From NCBI GenBank assembly GCA_964598225.1, contig CAZRBG010000053.1:1-40734 (forward strand): a stretch of 40,734 nucleotides of DNA. Direction: 5' to 3'. Position numbers and translations under genes: made by a program. The notes under the pieces were generated by a model that was not told where the DNA came from, searched no databases, and was given only the letters and a program-made list of their open reading frames with translations. This stretch comes from SG8-4 sp964598225 (GTDB taxonomy: Bacteria; Planctomycetota; Phycisphaerae; Sedimentisphaerales; Anaerobacaceae). This document shows positions 1-7,645 of the stretch, piece by piece (position 1 is the first letter of the stretch; every line of letters starts with the position of its first letter).

Positions 1-29
1 CACGCTACATTTGTTTCTGGATTTTTCAT
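1..29 (-). CDS. Start of an unidentified gene, cut by the window edge
   Basis: On the minus strand an AGGAG Shine-Dalgarno sequence lies 7 bases before an ATG at 29, giving MKNPETNVA up to the window edge. A second open frame starts at ATG 60 (MNRAKKKGDSNEKS...), also runs off the edge, and has no clear ribosome site. The ribosome site favours the start at 29. The gene lies just downstream of the CheB-CheR-PAS gene on the same strand and is probably co-transcribed with it. That context would suit a histidine kinase or another signalling protein, but nothing in nine residues proves it. Confidence 0.4.
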
Positions 30-96
30 TGCTGTCTCCTTTCTTTTTTGCCCTATTCATACCAGAGCAAACGGCTGGAGACAGCCTTTCATGAGA

Positions 97-3078
97 TTAC
101 GGCCTTCCCGTGACGTCCTCGATGGCCAGCAAAATGCACTGCGTTTGCTCGTCTTTTTGAACGATTCGACGGGCGTTGAGGATCATCTTCCTTCTGCCGA
201 TGTCGGGGAAATCATGCTCGACCTCGAAATCCTCGAAGGACGTGTTTTCCGGCAGGATCTCCTCTAAGAGCTTTCGCAGCTTGGGGATGTCCCACTGCTT
301 GTTTCCGAGATCATAGATAAATTTCCCCTGTGTTTCGTCGGGCGATGACTGAAAGCTCCGGTAAAACGCCGCATTGGCGGAAGTTACCTTCAGGCTCTTG
401 TCCAGGACGAGCAAAGGCTCCCTGACAGTATCGACGATACTTTCGGCATAGTGCTGAGCGCTTTTTTCTCTACTGATGTCGGAGGCGGTAATGACGACCC
501 CGTCGATAACGTTGTCGGTTGTCCTGTACGGGGAAATCTTTACCTGCAACCAGGTCCCGTTGGCGGCCCTGACCTCGCGGTCCACCGTATGCAGAGTGTC
601 AAGCACTTTCCGAGCGTCTTTCTTAATATCTGGGTATTCGAGATTATTGGCAATATCGTCAAGGGGCCGGCCCACGTCGGTTTCTATGAACTTAAAGAGA
701 TTCTTGGATTCGGGCGTGAAACGCTTGATCTTGAGGTCGGTATCCAGAAAAATCGTCGCAATTTTGGTGCTGGCCAGCAGGTTGTTCAGGTCGTCGTTGG
801 CCTGGGCCAGATCGTCGATCTTGGACTGGTGCTCGGCGTTGACGGTATTGAGTTCCTCATTGGTGGATTGCAGTTCCTCCCGGCTGGTTTCCAATTCCTC
901 GTTAGTGCTCTGAAGCTCCTCGTTGGTAGATTGCAGCTCTTCGTTGCTGGTCTTGAGTTCTTCGTTGCTGGTCTCCAGCTCCTCGATGGTTGTCTGTAGA
1001 TACTCCTTAGTCGAGGCCAGCTCCTGTTCGATCGCCTTTACACGAGGCTCGGTATCCTTGTCGTCCTCGTGCTTTTTATTCTCTTCTTTGGAAGGTTTTC
1101 CGATTTTTGACTTCGTATCGAAAATCACCATTAACAGCTTTTCGTCGATATCCTGCCGCCTGACCGGCCTGACGATCAGATCAAACTGCTGCGCCTCATT
1201 GTCCATTCCGATCTGCATGGTGTCGCTGGTGACGGTCCGCCCTTCGCGCTCCGCCTTTCGCAGAAAGACACTGAGCGTATAGTGCAGCTCGGGCTTTGCC
1301 ATTTTAAGAATATTCGTTGTCGGCTCGCCGCCCGGCTGGCTGAGAAACGGCCCGGTATCTCCATTGAAATAGATGATATCGTACCTGTCGTTTACCAGTA
1401 CACATGGCAGAGAGTATTCCCGGAGAATCATATGTTCCATTAGCCGGCTGATGTCTGTCTCACGGTCTTGTTTGCCTTGCCGGCTCGACTGCTGACCCGT
1501 CGGTTCCTGCGCCAGCGGAATGGTCGGATGCTCGTAGCGCTCGATGGAATGGGGTTTTCGTTTGAAGATTCGCTGCTTGCTGTCGACAGTCGTGAACAAA
1601 TCCGCGAATTGCCCTACGGTCTCGCTGGTTCCGAGGAACAGATACCCGCTCGGGTTGAGCGTGTAATGGAACAACGGGATAAGCTTCTTCTGCAAATTGG
1701 GCCCCATATAAATCAGCACGTTTCTGCAGCAGATCAGATCGAGCCTGGAAAACGGCGGGTCTCTGATCACATCCTGCTCGCTAAAGACCAGCATGTCCCG
1801 GATATGGTCTTGGATCTTGTAGCTGCTGTCGGACTGAGTGAAGAACTTCTTGAGCCGTTTGTCGGAAACGTCGGCGGCGATACTGTCGGGATAAATCCCT
1901 AACCGCGCCTTGCCTATAGTCTCCTCATCGATGTCGGTGGCGAAGATTTGAATCTGGAGCCGCTTATTCAGCTCCTCCATGACCTCGGCAAAGATTATGG
2001 CGATCGAATAGGCCTCCTCGCCTGTCGCGCAGCCGGGGACCCAGATGCGGATAGAGGAGTTGAGCGTCGTATTCTGGATTATGTCAGCTACGGCCCCGGC
2101 CTTAAGGGCCTTGAACGCTTCCGGATCGCGGAAGAAATTCGTGACCGTGATGATCATATCCCTGAACAGCGTTCTGACCTCGGAGGAATCTTCCTGGAGC
2201 AGTTTGATATAGGTGCTGATCTCAGGTATCTGGTGTACGGCCATCCGGCGTTCGATGCGGCGGCGGATCGTATTTCGCTTGTAATTCGAGAAATCGTGAC
2301 CCGTTTCGGCCCGGATCAGGCGGAATATCTGGCGCAGCGCACTCTCGAATTTCTCCTCGGCGGCGAGAGGCTTTTCCGGCCGTTCGAGATAAGGATGCTT
2401 GACGTACTTCGTCAGCTCGTTCGCCATTTTCTCCACCGGCAGGACAAAATCGACAAGGCCGGTGTCGATGGCGTTTCTGGGCATGTCGGAGTACTTGGCC
2501 TGGCTCTCTTCCTGCACCATAGTCATGCCTCCGGCGGCCTTTATGTCCTTGAGGCCCAGGGTTCCGTCGTTGCCGGTTCCCGACAGGATGATGCAGATGG
2601 ACCGCTCGCCCTGGTCTTTGGCGAGCGAGCGGAAGAAAAAGTCAATAGGCAGGTGCACGCCGAAACCGGCGCCCGGCTCCTCGCTGAAAAGCGTGCCGTT
2701 GGCAATAGTTATGTCTTTGTGAGGCGGATTGATATAAATGCAGTTCGGGCGAAGCTCGGTTTCCTGTCTGATTTCCGTCACTTCGAGGTCGGTGTGCTTT
2801 TCCAGCAACGATACCATTACGCTCTTGCTCTCGGTGGCCCGGTGCTGAATTATGACAAAGGCCATATTACAGTCGGACCTGACGTTGCTAAGAAAGCCCT
2901 GGATCGCTTCCAGTCCGCCCGCCGAAGCGCCGATACCGACGATAGCAAAATCTTTCGATGCAGTTCCTTCGGAACCGGACGAGCCGGTCTTTTCGGCCGA
3001 TTCGGTCTCGACGGGCGTTTTTTGGCGCTCTTGCTCGGGCCCTTGCATTTTGTCTGCTTTTTTCTTTTCGGCAGCCAT
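97..3078 (-). CDS. CheB-CheR-PAS chemotaxis-type methylesterase/methyltransferase fusion
   Basis: A 993-residue cytoplasmic signalling protein. A CheB methylesterase domain (about 45-230) shows the catalytic set as GASAGG (Ser), IIQHRA (His) and GTGNDGT (Asp). A CheR domain (about 245-500) has the RRRIERRM helix, the SAM-binding VPGCATGEEAYS motif and CCRNVLIYM. A long heptad coiled coil of repeated 'EELxxxNEEL' units (about 690-770) and two PAS domains (about 775-880 and 885-990) follow. There is no receiver domain before CheB and no kinase domain after the PAS pair. By family, such fusions methylate and demethylate receptor glutamates or sense input through PAS; here the target is unknown and no receptor or CheA gene is visible. 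Start chosen at 3078 because GGGAG precedes the ATG. It ends 70 bases before a further minus-strand gene, likely the same operon. Confidence 0.93.
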   Translation of the reverse strand: MAAEKKKADKMQGPEQERQKTPVETESAEKTGSSGSEGTASKDFAIVGIGASAGGLEAIQGFLSNVRSDCNMAFVIIQHRATESKSVMVSLLEKHTDLEVTEIRQETELRPNCIYINPPHKDITIANGTLFSEEPGAGFGVHLPIDFFFRSLAKDQGERSICIILSGTGNDGTLGLKDIKAAGGMTMVQEESQAKYSDMPRNAIDTGLVDFVLPVEKMANELTKYVKHPYLERPEKPLAAEEKFESALRQIFRLIRAETGHDFSNYKRNTIRRRIERRMAVHQIPEISTYIKLLQEDSSEVRTLFRDMIITVTNFFRDPEAFKALKAGAVADIIQNTTLNSSIRIWVPGCATGEEAYSIAIIFAEVMEELNKRLQIQIFATDIDEETIGKARLGIYPDSIAADVSDKRLKKFFTQSDSSYKIQDHIRDMLVFSEQDVIRDPPFSRLDLICCRNVLIYMGPNLQKKLIPLFHYTLNPSGYLFLGTSETVGQFADLFTTVDSKQRIFKRKPHSIERYEHPTIPLAQEPTGQQSSRQGKQDRETDISRLMEHMILREYSLPCVLVNDRYDIIYFNGDTGPFLSQPGGEPTTNILKMAKPELHYTLSVFLRKAEREGRTVTSDTMQIGMDNEAQQFDLIVRPVRRQDIDEKLLMVIFDTKSKIGKPSKEENKKHEDDKDTEPRVKAIEQELASTKEYLQTTIEELETSNEELKTSNEELQSTNEELQSTNEELETSREELQSTNEELNTVNAEHQSKIDDLAQANDDLNNLLASTKIATIFLDTDLKIKRFTPESKNLFKFIETDVGRPLDDIANNLEYPDIKKDARKVLDTLHTVDREVRAANGTWLQVKISPYRTTDNVIDGVVITASDISREKSAQHYAESIVDTVREPLLVLDKSLKVTSANAAFYRSFQSSPDETQGKFIYDLGNKQWDIPKLRKLLEEILPENTSFEDFEVEHDFPDIGRRKMILNARRIVQKDEQTQCILLAIEDVTGRP

Positions 3079-3147
3079 TTTTCGCTCCCTTGAGCCCGGT
3101 TAAGGCAATAATGCGATTCTTACTCCACCCTTCTCTTCTCCTGCTGC

Positions 3148-3177
3148 TTGACTTTTTTCTAAACTCCACTGTATAGA
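3148..3177 (+). promoter_or_regulatory. Possible sigma70-type promoter for the PHP-phosphotransferase gene
   Basis: TTGACT (3148-3153), an 18-base spacer, then TATAGA (3172-3177), giving a leader of about 120 bases. The 228-base gap between the divergent genes is AT-rich, so a chance match is possible. Confidence 0.35.
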
Positions 3178-3306
3178 CTCATACCAATTGTTACAAGACA
3201 ATTAACCGCTATTGCGGCAATAATATGATTGTAGCAGGAATTCTATGAGGATCATTAAGGATTTTCCTGATTGCTGAGGTCGAGAATGCATTTATAAAGG
3301 GCTGAT

Positions 3307-4830
3307 ATGATCGTTGAGATGCATTGCCATACGTCGGAACACTCGGCCTGCAGTCACGTGGCGGCGGCGGAGCTTGTGCGACGCGCACACGAAATGGGCA
3401 TCCATGCGATTGTGTTGACTGATCACCATTACCAATGGAGACCCGAGGAACTGGAGGATCTCAGGCATCGCGCGTGTCTGCCGGAGATCTGTCATCTTAT
3501 GACCGGACAGGAGGTCGACACGCGTGATTTCGGGCACGTTCTTGTCTACGGGGCGCCCGAAACGATTGAACGGCAGGATATAACGGTACAGCAAATTCGC
3601 GAACGATTTAACGGCGTTGCAATCGTCTGGGCGCATCCTTATCGCGATGGCCGCGAGCCGCAGCCCGACCGCTTGCTCAGCCCGCTGATCGACGCTGTGG
3701 AAATATTCAGCTCCAACCATTCGGTCTCGGAAGCTATGCAGGCTTTGCGTGATTACCATACGCACAAGTTCGTCGCCATCGGGGGGACGGACGCCCACGC
3801 CTACAGTTATGCCGGAACGTATCCCACTTTGTTCGATCATCCGTTCGACTCAATCGAAGGGCTGGTGACCGAGCTGAAAGCAGGCCGCTGCCGCCCTTAC
3901 TTCAAAGAAGTCCCTCGCACCGGCACGAGCCATACGACCGTCAAGGAAGTAACCGTCGGCCCGAAAGCTGCCGAAATGAGAGAGAAGATGGTCGTAAAGA
4001 CGTTTGACAATGAGCAGGCATGGCAGGCCGGAGAGCGGACGCACTACATCGTCGACAAGCTCCGCGAGCACGGTTTCGACAAAGGACCTTATCGCGCTCC
4101 GAGGCCGCTTGACGGAAGCGCGCAGACGTTATCCCTGATGGAAGAGCGAATCAGCGGCAAATCCCTTTTCGACACGCTCGTACAGGCGGACGCAAACGAA
4201 GCCCCGAAATACCTCGAAAAGGCCGCAATATGGCTGGCCGGGATGCACAACGCACGTCTTGAACTGACGCCGAAAGACGAATACCCGGAATTGGAGCCGG
4301 ACCGCCTTAATAATTACGTTAGGCCGTTGATCGAGAACCGGCACCGGCATCTCGATCGTGTGCAGCAAATTCGGGAGCACGTTATTACCCGAGAGACAGA
4401 CTTGCTTAGCCGCCGTCCTGAAATCATGGTGCAGGGTCACGGGGACTATCACCCCAAGAACATTCTCGTGGCTCAGGAAACGCACGACGATGGTGAGTAC
4501 GTGGCTGCTATCGACTTTCACAGCTCCTATCAGTTGCCGCGGGCTTTCGACGTGGGGACGTTTCTGGCCCAGTACATCAATATGTTTTTCGACTACCGCG
4601 ACGTTCAGCGGCACGCCCCGGCGGAGATATTCCTCCGAGCCTATTACACTCACGCCGAAGAACTGGAGGAGGATTTCACGGCACAGATGGAGTTGTACAA
4701 GGCTCGAACCTGCCTGAGCATTCTGTACTACCTGACCAAAGTCGGAATGGGTGACAGCGAGAACTTCTGGCGGGTCATGGTGGAGGCGGAAAAATGTCTG
4801 GCTTCTTTCGAGGCAAGAGGAGTCAGCTAA
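3307..4830 (+). CDS. PHP-domain phosphoesterase fused to an aminoglycoside-phosphotransferase-like kinase
   Basis: 507 residues in two enzymatic halves. Residues 1-200 form a PHP metal-dependent phosphoesterase domain with MHCHTSEH, LTDHH, GQEVDT, WAHPYRDG and GGTDAHAY in order, supplying the usual His/Asp/Glu metal ligands. Residues 225-500 resemble the APH/choline-kinase fold: the catalytic loop HGDYHPKN (378-385) is intact and AIDFHSS (about 401-407) stands in for the Mg-binding DFD segment. The N-lobe ATP-binding lysine region is less clear. By family the first half hydrolyses a phosphoester and the second phosphorylates a small hydroxylated compound. No signal peptide is seen, so it is probably cytoplasmic. 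It is transcribed alone, with AAGGG upstream of the ATG. The substrate is unknown, and neighbours give no clue. Confidence 0.85.
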   Translation: MIVEMHCHTSEHSACSHVAAAELVRRAHEMGIHAIVLTDHHYQWRPEELEDLRHRACLPEICHLMTGQEVDTRDFGHVLVYGAPETIERQDITVQQIRERFNGVAIVWAHPYRDGREPQPDRLLSPLIDAVEIFSSNHSVSEAMQALRDYHTHKFVAIGGTDAHAYSYAGTYPTLFDHPFDSIEGLVTELKAGRCRPYFKEVPRTGTSHTTVKEVTVGPKAAEMREKMVVKTFDNEQAWQAGERTHYIVDKLREHGFDKGPYRAPRPLDGSAQTLSLMEERISGKSLFDTLVQADANEAPKYLEKAAIWLAGMHNARLELTPKDEYPELEPDRLNNYVRPLIENRHRHLDRVQQIREHVITRETDLLSRRPEIMVQGHGDYHPKNILVAQETHDDGEYVAAIDFHSSYQLPRAFDVGTFLAQYINMFFDYRDVQRHAPAEIFLRAYYTHAEELEEDFTAQMELYKARTCLSILYYLTKVGMGDSENFWRVMVEAEKCLASFEARGVS

Positions 4831-4832
4831 GC

Positions 4833-4863
4833 CGTAGGGTGGGTGGGGCTTGCCCCACCCTAC
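4833..4863. repeat. Palindromic unit, GTAGGGTGGGG type (copy 1)
   Basis: A near-perfect palindrome starting GTAGGGTGGG and ending CCCACCCTAC, immediately after the PHP gene stop. Copies or variants lie at 9350, 10402, 10494, 11638, 14541, 15295, 15323, 18589 and 22156. It could fold in RNA at the 3' end of the transcript. Confidence 0.85.
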
Positions 4864-4889
4864 TACCGCATCATTGTTATAAATAGGTC

Positions 4890-4971
4890 CCTCGACAAGC
4901 TCGGGATGACACCGTCACGCTGCCAAAAGAGTAACGTATCGGTGTGAACCGTCATTCCGAGCTTGCCGAGG
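4890..4971. repeat. Long inverted repeat of 'CTCGGGATGAC' type
   Basis: Arms 4890-4910 and 4951-4971 are 21 bases each and match at 19 positions, with a 40-base spacer. The core CAAGCTCGGRATGAC is shared. A half-copy lies at 9633-9655 (GCTCGGGATGAC). Together with the preceding palindrome it fills most of the 221-base gap between the PHP and Msr genes. Confidence 0.75.
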
Positions 4972-5051
4972 AATCTGGTAAGCGAAAAGTTCGGCGAAAC
5001 CGCTCAATTATGATCGTGTCCACAAAAGTTGGCTTTCAATCGTGAATAGAG

Positions 5052-6542
5052 TCAGAATATCTTTCTGTAAACGTGACAGTAAGGCGTCTTGCCGGTCTTC
5101 TGGTAATAATCCTGATGGTATTTCTCGGCCGGCCAGAACTTGCTTGCCTCGGTGACTTCCGTCTTGACGTCGAACCCCTTGTTCTTGAGTGTCTCGATCA
5201 GGTCCAGTGCGACCTTTTTCTGCTCGTCGTTCAGGTAGAAAACCGCGGATCGATACTGCTCGCCTACGTCGGGCCCCTGCCGATTCAACTGCGTGAAGTC
5301 ATGTGTCTCGAAAAACAGACGGGCCAGCTTTTCGTAAGTGGTTTCGTTCGGATCGTAGATCACTTCCACCGCTTCGGCGTGGCCGGTGGTATCGGTGCAG
5401 ACCTGTTTATAGGTCGGGTTCGGCACATGGCCTCCTGTATAGCCGACCGTGGTGGATTTCACGCCGGGGGCTCTTTTCAGGTGATATTCGGTTCCCCAGA
5501 AACAGCCCGAGGCGAAGATCGCCCGCCTTGTCTTTATCTCTTGGGCGGGAATGAAATCGAGAGATGTGGAATTGACACAATGGCGAACGTTCTTTTCGGT
5601 CAGGTGCTCGCCGGTAAAGACGTGGCCGAGGTGTCCGCCGCAATTGGCGCAGATGATCTCGGTACGCATTCCGTCTCTGTCGGGTTGTCTTTTGACCGCT
5701 CCGGGTATCTCGTCGTCAAAGGACGGCCAGCCGCAGCCGGACTTAAACTTCGACGATGATTCGTAAAGCTTCGCGCCGCACCGCTTGCAGGTGTAGACAC
5801 CCTGCTCGTAATGTTTGTCATACTTTCCCGTGAAGGGCCGCTCCGTTCCCTTGTGGATGATGACACGTTCTTCCTCGGGTGTCAACTTCTTGTACATATT
5901 CTTATCTCCATAGAAGGCAATTTCGTCAACAAGGATATCGGCTTCGAGGTCTGTCCCCGAAGCTGCAATCGCAATACTTCGTATCGAGGTAATATCAAGC
6001 GGCTTTTTCAGGGAGGTGGACCGGAACTTCGCAAAGGGGACCGTGACATCCTGCCATTTTCCGTTTGTCGTAAAGGCCGCCTCGTAGTGCTGCCACCGCA
6101 GCCGCGCATCGCTGGTCTGTAACAGAACGGCGTACGGCTGTCCGTTGCCTTTCACACTTAACTTTACGCCTTTGAACCTGCCGGCATCAAAGGCTCTGCG
6201 TCCTGAGAGCAGGCTGAGTCTGGCCCTGATGAATCCGCCGTTCTTGGTACCGGGCGTCGATCCGGTAATATGCAGACATTTCCTGCCGTCATAGTCGCCG
6301 AATTCTATCCGCCCTTTCGAGGCCCTGCCCAAAGCCCGGTCGTTTACCAGTCTCCACCTCGCTCGCTGCTTTTTGTCGCCGCCGACGTACGAAAAATCAT
6401 CAATAACCCTGGTCCGGAATTTCTGCTCGGACACTTCTTCGCCGCGCTCTTTATCATTTTGTGCGGCGGCGTCCAGAATCACGGCAACGGTAATAGAAAG
6501 CAGCAGAACACCGGCAAGTATTTTCAATTTTACATGTTTCAT
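5052..6542 (-). CDS. msrBA: Exported CIA30-MsrB-MsrA fusion, peptide methionine sulfoxide reductase
   Basis: 496 residues. A signal peptide (hydrophobic 8-26, AAAQ) is followed by a CIA30-like beta-sandwich domain (about 45-212). MsrB (about 217-335) has zinc cysteines C252/C255 and C298/C301, GCGWPSFD and the RHCVNSTS block with catalytic C322. MsrA (about 338-496) has GCFWG with catalytic C347, then VGYTGGH and GHAEAVEV. MsrA repairs the S and MsrB the R epimer of methionine sulfoxide; together they protect exported proteins from oxidation. Fused MsrA/MsrB proteins are known (PilB-type), but a CIA30 domain at the front is unusual and may bind a partner or carbohydrate. Start at 6542: GGGGG lies 8 bases upstream. 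Transcribed alone from the divergent region shared with the cold-shock gene. Confidence 0.92.
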   Translation of the reverse strand: MKHVKLKILAGVLLLSITVAVILDAAAQNDKERGEEVSEQKFRTRVIDDFSYVGGDKKQRARWRLVNDRALGRASKGRIEFGDYDGRKCLHITGSTPGTKNGGFIRARLSLLSGRRAFDAGRFKGVKLSVKGNGQPYAVLLQTSDARLRWQHYEAAFTTNGKWQDVTVPFAKFRSTSLKKPLDITSIRSIAIAASGTDLEADILVDEIAFYGDKNMYKKLTPEEERVIIHKGTERPFTGKYDKHYEQGVYTCKRCGAKLYESSSKFKSGCGWPSFDDEIPGAVKRQPDRDGMRTEIICANCGGHLGHVFTGEHLTEKNVRHCVNSTSLDFIPAQEIKTRRAIFASGCFWGTEYHLKRAPGVKSTTVGYTGGHVPNPTYKQVCTDTTGHAEAVEVIYDPNETTYEKLARLFFETHDFTQLNRQGPDVGEQYRSAVFYLNDEQKKVALDLIETLKNKGFDVKTEVTEASKFWPAEKYHQDYYQKTGKTPYCHVYRKIF

Positions 6543-6572
6543 CCTTATACCCCCTGATAATTTTCCATTTTT

Positions 6573-6602
6573 ATTTTAAGTTACTACTGGCGACACATGC
6601 AA
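6573..6602 (-). promoter_or_regulatory. Predicted promoter of the CIA30-MsrBA gene
   Basis: On the minus strand TTGCAT (6597-6602), 18-base spacer, TAAAAT (6573-6578). The -10 ends 30 bases before the ATG, leaving a leader of about 24 bases. Confidence 0.5.
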
Positions 6603-6702
6603 TTTGTTTGCTACAGAGAACGTACATTTATACGTTTCCCATTCCTGAGAAACCGTCAGAATACAAAAAAAACCAGATAATATTTTATTTATTTTTGTTG
6701 TG

Positions 6703-6732
6703 TTGCCGAAGTCCCTGCCATTATTATATGAT
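6703..6732 (+). promoter_or_regulatory. Predicted promoter and long leader of the cold-shock gene
   Basis: TTGCCG (6703-6708) with TATGAT at 6727-6732 (18-base spacer) or TATATG at 6725-6730 (16-base spacer). The leader would be about 100 bases, as is usual for cold-shock mRNAs whose 5' ends refold with temperature. No classical cold box was recognised. Confidence 0.4.
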
Positions 6733-6838
6733 CTTATTAGTAGCGTATAGTCTTTCGTCTCTCAGGATTATACACGTGGGAATTCAAGAAGGGAGAGACA
6801 ATATTTTATGGCCCGAATGTGGGCCGGGAGAAGTTTAA

Positions 6839-7042
6839 GTGGCTACAGGTACAGTAAAGTGGTTCAATTCAAGTAAGGGTTTCGGATTCATAGTCCCGGA
6901 TGACGGCGGCGAGGATTTGTTTGTCCATCATTCCGAAATCAAGATGACAGGCTATGCTACGCTCGACGAAGGCCAGAAGGTTGAGTTCGAGATCGGAGAA
7001 GGGAAGAAAGGTCCTTGCGCGACTAACGTAGTTCCGGCTTGA
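6839..7042 (+). CDS. CspA-type cold-shock protein
   Basis: 67 residues with the single OB-fold cold-shock domain: GTVKWFNSSKGFGFI carries RNP1 and DLFVHHSEI carries RNP2. By family it binds single-stranded RNA or DNA and melts secondary structure, acting as an RNA chaperone in the cytoplasm. The start codon is GTG, placed by the length of the family and by GGGAG upstream; no ATG lies at the N-terminus. It is monocistronic, with its own promoter region and a hairpin after the stop. Length is normal for the family. Confidence 0.95.
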   Translation: MATGTVKWFNSSKGFGFIVPDDGGEDLFVHHSEIKMTGYATLDEGQKVEFEIGEGKKGPCATNVVPA

Positions 7043-7063
7043 CTTAAAAAACAAGACTTCAGA

Positions 7064-7093
7064 AGGCCCGATCGGTCTTTCAGAATCGGGCCT
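7064..7093 (+). terminator. Hairpin terminator after the cold-shock gene
   Basis: Perfect 9-bp stem AGGCCCGAT/ATCGGGCCT around a 12-base loop, 22 bases after the stop. The following tract is only moderately T-rich, so it may be a weak intrinsic terminator or an mRNA-stabilising hairpin. Confidence 0.6.
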
Positions 7094-7170
7094 GTCCACT
7101 TGAGACTGTTTGTTTCGTCTCGGTTAGTAAAGGGAGGGATAAGATATTTTCCTCCCCCTTGCCACGCTAT

Positions 7171-7311
7171 CTAACGAGCAGACAAAGTTGCGGTCACTTC
7201 AACGCGTGTGCCTCTTCCGGGAGCCGATTCCGTGCAAAGCGAAGCGCCGAAATGCTCAGGCAGATAATATTTTGCTTGAAACGGCAATGCTTTTGTGCTA
7301 AAATCATTCAT
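7171..7311 (-). pseudogene. C-terminal remnant of a sensor histidine kinase
   Basis: The minus frame ending at the TAG at 7171 reads FGASLCTESAPGRGTRVEV..., the last strands of a GHKL ATPase domain (the G2-box-like APGRGT followed by a beta strand). Only about 30 residues resemble a kinase. Upstream the frame continues a further 16 residues to an ATG at 7311 without kinase similarity. The rest of the kinase (HisKA, N and G1 boxes) is not present nearby, so this is read as a deletion remnant. A small intact gene is possible but less likely. Confidence 0.45.
7276..7304 (+). promoter_or_regulatory. Predicted promoter for the lipoprotein-exonuclease III pair
   Basis: TTGAAA (7276-7281), 17-base spacer, TAAAAT (7299-7304). 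It overlaps the kinase remnant on the other strand and lies about 85 bases before the lipoprotein start. Confidence 0.5.
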
Positions 7312-7395
7312 TGATAAGAGAATGTATACCTAAAAAATTATCGAGAATTGCCCGGATGAATACACCGTAGAAAGTGAAGATACAGGGTTGATGAA

Positions 7396-7644
7396 ATGAA
7401 AAGCACTGTCATGCCCCTGCCAAAAACACGCAGGGATGACAATATTGGATCGGGCAGGCTACTGCGGCTGTTACGGTCGACGATCCTGATATCAGCAGCC
7501 GTCATGATCACGGGATGCGCAACTGCCGGCATCGACCGGCCGAGTACCCCATCGCCTCGGAAAAGGGCGCCTTTCCGGTTCGAACGCATGTCCTCGGAGA
7601 GCGTTCTGCTGTGTGAAATGCACGCTACCAGGGATGGACATTGA
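7396..7644 (+). CDS. Small putative lipoprotein, translationally coupled to exonuclease III
   Basis: 82 residues of no known family. A basic n-region is followed by a hydrophobic stretch and the lipobox-like ITGC (about residues 38-41), suggesting lipid anchoring of a 42-residue basic tail. The stop TGA (7642-7644) lies one base before the exonuclease ATG at 7646, typical of coupled genes. Residues 5-16 come from a palindromic repeat (7407-7441), which lengthens the n-region. The start has only a weak AGGG upstream. It may instead be the leftover N-terminus of a larger lipoprotein gene. Confidence 0.4.
   Translation: MKSTVMPLPKTRRDDNIGSGRLLRLLRSTILISAAVMITGCATAGIDRPSTPSPRKRAPFRFERMSSESVLLCEMHATRDGH
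7407..7441. repeat. Palindromic unit, TGTCAT...ATGACA type, inside the small lipoprotein frame
   Basis: TGTCATGCCCCTGC faces GCAGGGATGACA across a short loop. A related unit lies at 10453-10480. It encodes part of the N-terminal region of the small lipoprotein. Confidence 0.7.
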
Positions 7645-7645
7645 T

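Noticed and set aside
1948..3093. Long plus-strand open frame of 381 codons opposite the CheB-CheR gene
   Set aside because: It is the complementary shadow of a gene with clear CheB and CheR motifs and shows no family signature itself.
6608..6838. 76-codon frame ending just before the cold-shock start, a possible leader peptide
   Set aside because: It crosses the predicted promoter, has no ribosome site and reads as AT-rich leader DNA.
7576..7590. GGTTCGAAC, resembling a tRNA T-arm
   Set aside because: No pairing T-stem, acceptor stem or anticodon arm is found around it, and it lies in an open frame.
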